Shown here piece by piece: positions 52,301 to 61,300 of a DNA stretch of 64,000 nucleotides (its first letter is position 1; each line of letters begins with the position of its first letter). The notes below the pieces were generated by a model, which saw only the letters and a program-made list of their open reading frames with translations, was not told the origin of the DNA and did not search any database. Source of the stretch: Actinorugispora endophytica. GTDB lineage: Bacteria; Actinomycetota; Actinomycetes; Streptosporangiales; Streptosporangiaceae. Where the stretch lies: contig NZ_SNYN01000014.1 of the NCBI RefSeq assembly GCF_004363075.1, positions 39,552-103,551 of the forward strand, written 5' to 3'. Both the position numbers and the translations under genes were made by a program.

Positions 52301-55300
52301 GTGCTGGTGATCGCGCCCACGTTGGTGGGGTGCCCGTTCCTGGCCCTGGCGCCGGGGAGCGGCGCGGAGCCGTCGCTCCCGCGCTGGCCCCGGACGGTGT
52401 GCGGGTCGTGCAGCCGGATCGTCTCGGGAGCCCGGGCGGGCGCGGGCTTGGGCGGGCCCAGGGTCACCGCCAGCCCGTCCCTGAGCGTCGTCGTGGCCGT
52501 CCGCGGCGGGCTGTCCGCGGTGGTGTCCGGGCCCGTGATCGTGAGGTCCACGCCCAGGTCGGTGACCAGCTGGTTGGAGGGCCCTCTCCGGTCGAGGCTG
52601 CTCCCGGCGCTGGTCAGGGTGGTGGCCTCCTGGCCGGTCGAGCGCACCGAGAGGCCGCCCCTGAGGCCGAAGGAGATCAGGGGACCGGCGTTGAAGTCGC
52701 CGATGGAGCCGAGGTAGAGCGGGTTGATGGTGATCTTGCCGCCCACCCCCTTGTTGCCGCCGCGCGCCCCGCTGGACGTGACCGGGGCTTCGTCACCGGT
52801 GGCCTCCGAAGCGGAGCCGGGCGCGCGGGTGTCGCCGCTCGGCGGACGCAGGGCGATCCGGGTGGTCCACTCCCCTCCTCGCGGGTCCCGGAACGTGACG
52901 GTGTCGCCGCCCTCCTGGAAGAAGCGCCCGAGGTCCTCGTCGAAGGCGTTGACGACCTCTCGCTCCAGCCCCTGCCGGACGGCCTGGGGGACGGGGGAGC
53001 CCTCCGCGTTGATCGTGTCGCGCACGAACTCGCCCAGGGGCTCACTGGTGTAGCCCAGCCCGTCCGGGACCACCGGGGCGGTCACGGTGGTCGGCGGGAT
53101 CTCCGGGCCGCTGTCCCTGGAGGCGGCGTCGGCCTCGGCGTCGGACAGCGCGGTCTCCAGCGCGGCCCGGAGGTCCAGGACCCTCTGCTCGGCGGCCTCC
53201 GCCTCGGTCCGCAGGGTTTCGAGGCGCGCGTCGTCCCGCTGGTCCTGGGACTCCCGGGAGTCCGGTGCGGCGTCGTCGCGCTGGTCGCGCTGGTCCTGGA
53301 GGGTGCTGATCTCGGTCCGGACGGCGGTCGCGTCGAACTCGGCGAGGGCCAGGTCGGCGCGGGACGACCTGGCGATGGCTTCGCTCAGGCCGGCCCGCGC
53401 CTCCCTCAGCGACTGGTCGGCGGTGGCCGCGTCGCGGACGCGCGCGTCCAGGTTCGCGCGGGCGGCCGCGGCGTCGAACTCGGCCCACCGCTGCGTGATC
53501 CCGGCGTCGCGGGCGTCGAGACGGGCCTTCTCCTCGCGGGCCGCGGCCTCGACGCGGTCCGATTCGGCGGCGTCCGCCTCCTGCCCGGCGAGGGTGTGGT
53601 CGCGCAGTCTCCGCTGCGCCGTGCCGTGCGCCGCGGTGACCTTCTCCTGGGCCTCCTCCTGGTCGCGCTGGTTGCGGGTCGCGGTCTTCTCGGCGCGGTC
53701 CTGCTCCTGTTCGACGCGTCCGCGCGCGTCGGACCGTTCGGTCAGGGCGTCGTCGAGCCTGTCACGCGCGTCCTTCAGGGCCTCCTCGGCCCGCCGGAGT
53801 TCGGCCCGCGCCTCGGCGACGGGGCCCGTCTCGGTGTCGGAGCCGGCCTCGTCGTTGTCGGAGGTCGCGGTCTCGCCGGTGGCGGGGGCCTCGTCGCCGT
53901 CGCCGTCGGCGGGCGCGGGAGCGGACGCCTCCTCGGCCTCGCGCAGGTCGGTCTGGGCCTTGCCGACGGCGGCCTCGGCGTCGGGAAGGGCGGCCTCGGC
54001 GTCGAGGACCTTCTGCTCCGCGAGAACCACCCCGGCCTGGGCGGCGTCGATCCGGAGCTGGGCGGCCCCGTTCTCCCGCCGCGCCCGCTCCTCGACCTCC
54101 CGCAGCTCCTCGCGGGCTTTGGTCTCCGCCACGGCCGCGGCGTCGCGCGCCTTGCGGGCGGTCTCGACGCGCTCCCTGGCCGCCCGCGCCGCCTCGGACG
54201 CCTCGGTCATGGCCCGCTGGGCGTCGCGGACCGCTCCGTCCGCCTGCTCGGCCTTCCAGCGCGCGGTCTCCTCGTTCGTGAGGGCGGCCTCGACGCGTCT
54301 CCCGGCTCCGGCGGCGGCGTCGCGCGCGGTCCCCGACCGCTGTTCGGCGTCCTCGAGGCCGCGCAGCGCCGATTCGGCGTCGCGGCGGGCCTGCCCGGCC
54401 CGGGCCGCCAGACCGTCACGGGGGGCGGGGGAGGTCTCCGGAAGGTTCCCGGACGGCTCCGGGAGGAGGGGAGCGCCGGGGGCACGGGTGTCGGTTCCGG
54501 CGGTGTCGACGCCGACCATGTTGACCTGGACGGACGGGTTCTGCAGCCAGTCGCGGAGGACTTCGTCGGCACGCGCCTGATCGATCGGGGTGCGGCGGTC
54601 GGAGGGCGCCCCGGTTTCGGTCCGCGTGGGGGTGCTGGTCCGGTCGCCGGCCGCGGTGGGGGTGGTGTCGGTGGGCGGAGTGGGCAGGGGGCGGTGGGGC
54701 TTACCGTCGGGGGTCCACGTTCCGCCGTTGTCGGTGAAGGTCTGGCGGGCCTGGTTCAGGTCGGTGAGGGCGCGGTCGAGTTCACGCGTGGCGCGGGCGG
54801 AGTCCGGCCGGGTGGCGGCCGATTCGATCTCGGCGTTGGCGGCGTCCACGCGCAGTTGCGCGGCCTCCACCTTTCCGCCGAGGTAGTAGAGGTCGTCGTC
54901 GGGGAGCGCGAAGTTGACGCGGGCGTCCTCGAGGTCGGTCTCGAAGCGGGCCACCCGGGCGCGAGCCTCGTCCACGGGCCGGGGGGCGTCGGCGCGGTCG
55001 GTGTCGGTGGGCTGCTGCCGGCCGGGGCCGGTGGTGTCGATGCGGGCCGTGCCGACCACGAGGTTCGGGTTCTGCTGCCAGTCTCCGAGCACGGTGTCGG
55101 CCCGGGAGTCGGTGGTGTCGTCCCCGGGGGCGCGCGAGGAGGACGCGGCCTCGGGGGACGCCTCCACGGTCGGGGACGCGGGGTTGAGGATCTGCTGGAA
55201 CAGGCTGTTCTGGGGAACGGTCCGCTGAGGGGCCTCCGGAGCCGCGGGGGGCAGCGGGCGCACGGCCGTGGTCTCGTCCGCGGGCCGGGTCTCGGGAGCC

Positions 55301-58300
55301 GGGGACTGGTCGCCGTCGCGGATGGCGGGGCCGCCGAGGCGCTGCCGGGCCTTCTCCTGGGCGTCCTTCCAGGCCGCGAACTTCTCCTCGAACGCGGTCC
55401 TGGCCTTGTCGTACTCGCGTTCCTGGTCCTCGTAGCGCTGGCGGGCGCCCTGGTCGCCGGGGTCGCGGACGAGGTCGTCGACGAGGTCGGGAAGCTTGGC
55501 GCGCTCGGTGTAGTAGGTCTTCTCGGCCTCGGCGAGGTCCTTCTGGGCGTCGGCGACGGCGTCCCACGCCTTGGTGTCGACGCGGTCGTCGTCGAGCAGG
55601 CCGAGGGCGCGGGCGTCGTTCTCGCCCACCCAGGTGGTGATGGTGGTCTCGGTTTCGGCGAGGCCGCGGGTGGGGGAGAGCTGGAGGCCGGGGACGCGGC
55701 TGATGCCGTGGATGCGGGGGCGCAGGTTCTCGGCGACGGCGATCCAGCTGGTGGGGATCGAGACGAGGTAGCTGCGCTTGCTGGTGGGGTCGGGACCGGG
55801 CTGGGCGGGGTCGGTGTCGATGTGGCCGTCGCGGCGGGAGGTGGCGCCGCCGCCGGAGGTGGCGACGGTGGGCTGCCCGACCAGGAGGTTGCCGGGGACG
55901 GGGATGGGGGTCTCCCCGGGATCGACCTGGGGGCGGTCCTCGGCGATCCAGGCGGCGGGGCGGGTGTTGATGTTGGCGTTGGTGCTGGTGGAGCGGGTGT
56001 TGATGGTGAGGTCGAGCACGCCGGTGCTTCTGGGGCTGGCGATGCTGGAGTCGACGGCGACGTCGATGATGGTGGCGCGGTCGGTGTGGGGGACGGCGCC
56101 GAGGCTCAACCGGGTGCGGCCGATGTCGAAGAGGGACGCGCCGTCGGGGCTGGCGGGGTCGGCGGCGTCGTGGAAGAGGATCTTGAGAGTGTCGTCGTTG
56201 ACGTTGGCGCTGACGGGGTCGTTGTCGGGGGTGGTGCCGGTGTGCCGCGCGATGTGCTTGTGGCTGTACTTCCGGGCGTTGTCGACGTCGTCGCTGGTGA
56301 GAGGGCGGTTGGTGGGGGGCTTCCAGCCGTGGGACTCGGCCAGGGCGATGTAGGTGATGTCCTGGATGGCGCGGCCGTTGTCCTGGATGCCCAGCGGTGC
56401 CAGGTCCACGAACGGGCGGCGGTCCTGCCGCCCCTGACCGCGGTCCTGGTCCTGGCCCTCGTCCCGGTTCTGCTGTCCCTCGTTCCGGGCCTGGCTGTTC
56501 TTGCCGGCGCGCCAGTCGCGGATGGCGTTGTCGGCCTGGCCCGGGTCTTGGACCAGGGACGGGACCGGGCGCGAGGTCTCGGGCGCGGGGGCCTGCTCGG
56601 GCTGCGGAGTGTCGTCGGCCTCGATGCGGTCCGGGTCGGTGTCCTGGCCGCTGCTCCTGTCCGGCTCGGTGCCGTCCGTGTCGCCGGTGTCCTGCTCGGT
56701 GAGGGAGAGGTAGGCGGCGGGGAAGGCCTCCTTGATGGTGGAGTGGTCGCCCTCAAGGGTGATGGTGCGGGAGCCGTACTCGATGGTGAGGCGGATGTGG
56801 GCGGGCGTCTCGGTGATGGCGTAGGGGCCGTTGAGGGTGGTGGTCCAGGAGGCGTCGGTGAGGTCGCCGCTGACGTTGATGTTGCTGGTCTGGGTGGCGA
56901 CGCCGGCGGTGGGAGTCGGGGTGATGTTGACGAAGCGCTTGCTGGGGAGGTTGTCGGAGTAGTTGCCGGGCTGGTCCTGGTTGGGCAGGGGGGTGGGGGT
57001 CTGGATGAGGAATTCACCGCGGGTGCCCACGCTGGCGGTGATTCCGGCGATGGCGTCGTGCTCGCCGGAGAGTGAGTGGTCGTGGCCGAAGGAGGAGCTG
57101 CCGCCGAGTTGGGTGACCTTGGGAGGCTGGCGGACGGCCTCGATGGTGACGGTGCCGTGGCGGATCTGGCCTTTGACCTCGGCGCGGCGGGTACCGGGGA
57201 CGGTGCGGCCGTCGGGGGTGGCCTGGTCGGGGTGGCGGGTGAGGTAGCGGTTGTGCAGGGCGCGGAGTTTGACGCCGACGACGCTGGGGTCGTCGGTGCT
57301 GCGGGTGAGCTGGCTGGTGATGTGGTTGAGGACGGCTTCGCGGCTCTGGCCGGTGAGCTCGTAGTTGTCCTCGTGCAGCCGCTTCGCCAGCTGGACGCCG
57401 GTGGAGTCCGCGCGGTCGTCCGCCCCCCGGTCGGTGGCGGGAGCGGTCGGGGGCTGCTCCGGGGTCTCGTCCGGAGCGGTGTCCTGGGCGGTGTTCTGCT
57501 CCGTGTCCTGGGCGGGAGCCGGCTCCGGGGCCCGGGGGGTGGTCTTGAGGTGGTGGCCGAGGTTCTCGAAGCCGGGGCGGACGCGGAACTGGTCAGGGCC
57601 CAGTCGGGGGTTGGGTTGGGCGGTGAGGGCCCCGGTGTCGGGATCGACGCGGTCGTTGACGAGGTCGGCGTGGTAGAGGGCGTGCAGGGGGGCGAACCCG
57701 AACTCGGCACCGGGGACGACGGTCTGGATGCTGTTGTAGTGCCTGTCCTGGGGGGTGCGGGGGACGTTGGCGGCGAAGTCGAACTCGTCGCGGATCTCGG
57801 CGGTCTCGGTCAGGCGCAGGTCGGCGGTGTAGGGGCGGACGCCGCCGGCGGGTTTGAAGCTGGTCTGCTGGCCGAAGACCTTGGTGTCCTCGGTGCCCTG
57901 GCTGCTGCTCAGCGATCCGGTGAGGAAGTTCCAGCCGATGTGAGGGGAGGCCTTGTTGGCGCTGTCGATGGTGGTCAGGCCGGGAGTGGGGTTGTCGGGG
58001 GAGTCCTTGAGGGAGCGGGCACTGGGGTTGGTGTTGATGGCGGCGCGGACCTCGACGTCACCGGACCAGGTGCGGACGTTGACGTTGTTGCGGACCAGGC
58101 GGGTGGGGCGGGTGTGGCTGGTCTTGAGGTCGGCGTCGGGTTGGAGGCTGTGGAAGGTGACGTCGGTGCGGTCGGCGTGGACGGTGGTGGTGTGGCGACC
58201 GCTGAAGAAGTAGTCGCGCATCCAGTTGCGGGTGCGGTAGCCGGGGTTGGAGCTGAGGGCGTGGGTGTGCCCGGCGAGGGGCTCGCGGCTGAACAGGGTG

Positions 58301-61300
58301 GTGAAGAAGTCGTGCCCGGCGGGGCGCTTGAGGAAGTTCTGCAGGCCGGGGGCTTTGCCCAGGAGGCCGTAGAGGCGCTGGCGCAGGGTGGTGTCGCCGC
58401 TGCGGGTGCTGATGCCCTCGGTGGCGGTGGGCAGCGAGTCCAGGGCCACTGCCTGGGGTGACCGCTCGTTGTCCCCGATCGGGGGGCGGGCGCCGTTGAT
58501 GATGTCGCGCGCCTGGGCGGCCTCCAGCGGGGTGGAGGTGTGCTGGGCGGCGTCCTGGTCCTGCTCTCGCGGGGCGGTGTCGGGGCCGTTGTTGGCGGGG
58601 GCCTCGAGTTCGATGCGGCCGTTGAGGGCGATGGGGGCGCCGTTGCGGTCGGTGAGCAGGTCGACCCGGTAGCCGTCGTAGTCGGGGCGGGACTGGGCGG
58701 TGGCGGCGCGGGCGTCGAGGGGCAGGTCGTCGGTTTTGCGGAACTTGCCCATCTCGGCGTGGAACTGCAGGTCGTAACGCCAGATGTCGGTGTCGCCCTT
58801 GTGGGTGACCGAGCTGGCGGTCTTGGTGCCGCTGGTGTCGTTCTCGGATCCCCGCGAGGAGAGCCACTGGTGCTGACCGCGGAAGCCGCCGCCGGCCTGG
58901 AAGCGGGCCATCCAGCGGGCGTCCCCGTTGGGGATGTCGCGGAACATGCCGCGGACGCGGACGCCGATGCGGTGGGCGCGCTCGTGCTCTTCGAGCCTGC
59001 GGTGGCCGGTGGTGCCGTCGGTGCTGGTGGCGGTGTGGTTCTTGGTGACGGTGCCGCCGAACTGACGGTTGCTGGGGGTGGCTTTGAGGCGGACGGTGAT
59101 GTAGTCGGGGCGGAACCAGCCCTCGGTGTTCCGGGGGTCGACGAGGGCGGTCTCGATGAGGTGGACGTCGACGCCGTCGCCGGTCCACTCGTCGGCGCGG
59201 CCGACGAGGTTGGCCTCGGAGATCTGCTCGAGGATCTGGCCGGTGTTGTAGAGGGCGACCTCGTGGTCACGGCGGAAGTGGTTCTCGCGGGAGAAGAACC
59301 GGCCGCTGCGGTCGACCTGGCCGGGGGGTCTGCGGGAGTACTCGGCGCGGGCGCGGGCGATGTCGGGGATGACCAGGCCGGGGTACTGGCGGGCGATCCC
59401 GGTCAGAACCTGCTGGGCGTACGCGTCGACGACGGTGCGCGGAGGAGCGGGAGGGGCGTCGGCCTCGGGAGTGGTCCCGGGATCGGTCTGGGGAGCCGCG
59501 CCGGTGTCCGTGACCGGATCCGGGGCCGGGGTGATCGCGTCGGGGTCGGTGCCCTGCGCGTTCAGGGTGTCGGTGCCTGACGCGGTGGTTACGGGAGCGG
59601 GGACCGTTGTCGCGGCGGGCGCGTCGGGGGTCCAGTTGGTGTACTGGTCGCCGTTTTCCCAGGTGATGCCGCGGATGGGGGTACCGCCGAAGTGGTCGGG
59701 GCGGTCGCGGCGCAGGTGGGGGTAGACGGGGGTGTGGTCGGGGCGGGCCTGGGCGTCGTCGTTGTTGCGGTCGGGGTCGGCGAGCAGGCGGGCGTCGTCG
59801 ACGCTGAGGGCCTCGACGGTTTGGCCGGTGAACCGGTGAGGGGTGTCATCGCCGTCGAACTGTAGGTAGAAGGTGCGATCGACGGCGTACATGGCGGCGT
59901 CGTCGGTGTGGGTGACGCGGGCCGTGCCGCCCTTGTCGACCTGCATGGTGCCGGAGGCGCCCTCGCGGTCGTGCCGGTAGTCGGCCAGGGGCAGGTCGGC
60001 GCGCAACTGGTTGCCGAACGCCTGCAGGACCATGCCGCCGCCGAATCCGCCGGCCACGGAGTCGGCGCGCAGGAAGGTGTTCTCGACCTCCTTGCTGGAG
60101 CTGACGGAGTGCTCCAGGCCCAGCCCGGCGGGGATGTCGGGGATGCGGGTGAGCCGGGTGGGCACCGACCACATCCTGACGAGGCGTTCGCGGCCCTGGT
60201 TGTCCTCGACCTCCAGGTAGATGGGGCCCTTGGTCATGGATTTGAGGTTGTCGCGGACGCTGTCGTCCGAGAGCAGGGAGCGGATCCCCCGGGCTTCGTG
60301 GCTGTCGTTCCAGGGGGTTTTCCTGCTGCGTACGAAGCCGGGAAGCACCGCGTCCTTGACGGCGTCCCCCGCGCGCCGGAACCAGGAGCGGGGGCGCGGG
60401 TCCGACAGGTGGTCCACCACCCAGTCCGCCATCGTCCGGCGGCCGCCCCGGCCACCCCGACCGGGGGCGGCGACGTCGCGCTCCTGGACGGTGTCCTGGT
60501 TATTCGTGTCGTCGGTGCTCTGCTCGCCGTCCTGGCGGTTGTCGCCCGGCTGGTCCCGGGGGGCGTCGTCGGCGGCGTAGATCCCGTTGACGGAGACGGG
60601 GTGGCCGCCGCCCAGGCGAATGCCGGGGTTGCCGCGGGCGACCGTGCCCGGTTCGGGCGTGTCGGCGGGGTCGAAGGGGTCGCGCAGGTGGATGAGGTCG
60701 GGCGCGTCGGAGGACCGGTCGGCCAGCTCCACGGTCAGGCTCAGCCCTTGGGGCGCCTCGAACACCGTGTCCAGGGTGTCCAGTTCGATGCCCTGGTTCT
60801 GGGTGTCGTCCCCGGCCTGGTTCTGCGCCGCGGGGTCGGGGTCGATGGTGAGGTGGGCGCGCAGGTCGGTGATGTGGTCCACGGCCTTGCCGCTGACGCT
60901 GGCGCCGCTCTGCATGCCGGTGTCGCGACCGATGAGCTGGTTGCTGGAGGGCTGGTTGAAGCCGCCCAGCAGGGTGAAGATGACGGCGGGGCCGATGCTG
61001 CCGGGCAGGGGGATGGGGAACAGCGGGTTGATGTAGACGGTGCCGCCGATGCCGCGGTGGACGGCCTCGCCGCGGACGTCCTGGTGCAGCAGGGGCTTGC
61101 CCGCGGAGTCGGAGTTGGACAGGTCCGGGACGGTGTCGTCGTTCTTGGGCAGGTCCTGCCCGCGCCGCCAGTCGTTGTCGCGCGAGCCGATGCGCAGGGT
61201 GGCCGTTCGTCCGCCGACGGTGACGGAGGCGCCGTGGTGACTGAAGAACGGGTACGGGTTATCGCGGAACTTCTGCTGGAAGGCGTCGCGGAAGGGCTGG

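Larger units (their letters stand above)
15270..57370 (-). repeat. giant protein: four YELTGxSRE beta modules
   Basis: The module starts NYELTG[RQ]SRE[TA][IV]L, continues VPVKLRAL, then GQ[TI]R.A.VTVE.VR..PR[IV]T, and ends EGDH..I.EEFPA..L. Copies lie at about 56,700-57,370, 48,800-49,410, 30,470-30,885 and 15,270-15,665. The first two are embedded in units I and II. The last two stand between a metzincin-AYY block and an ADP-ribosyltransferase. The latter pair is much closer to each other in sequence. Confidence 0.7.
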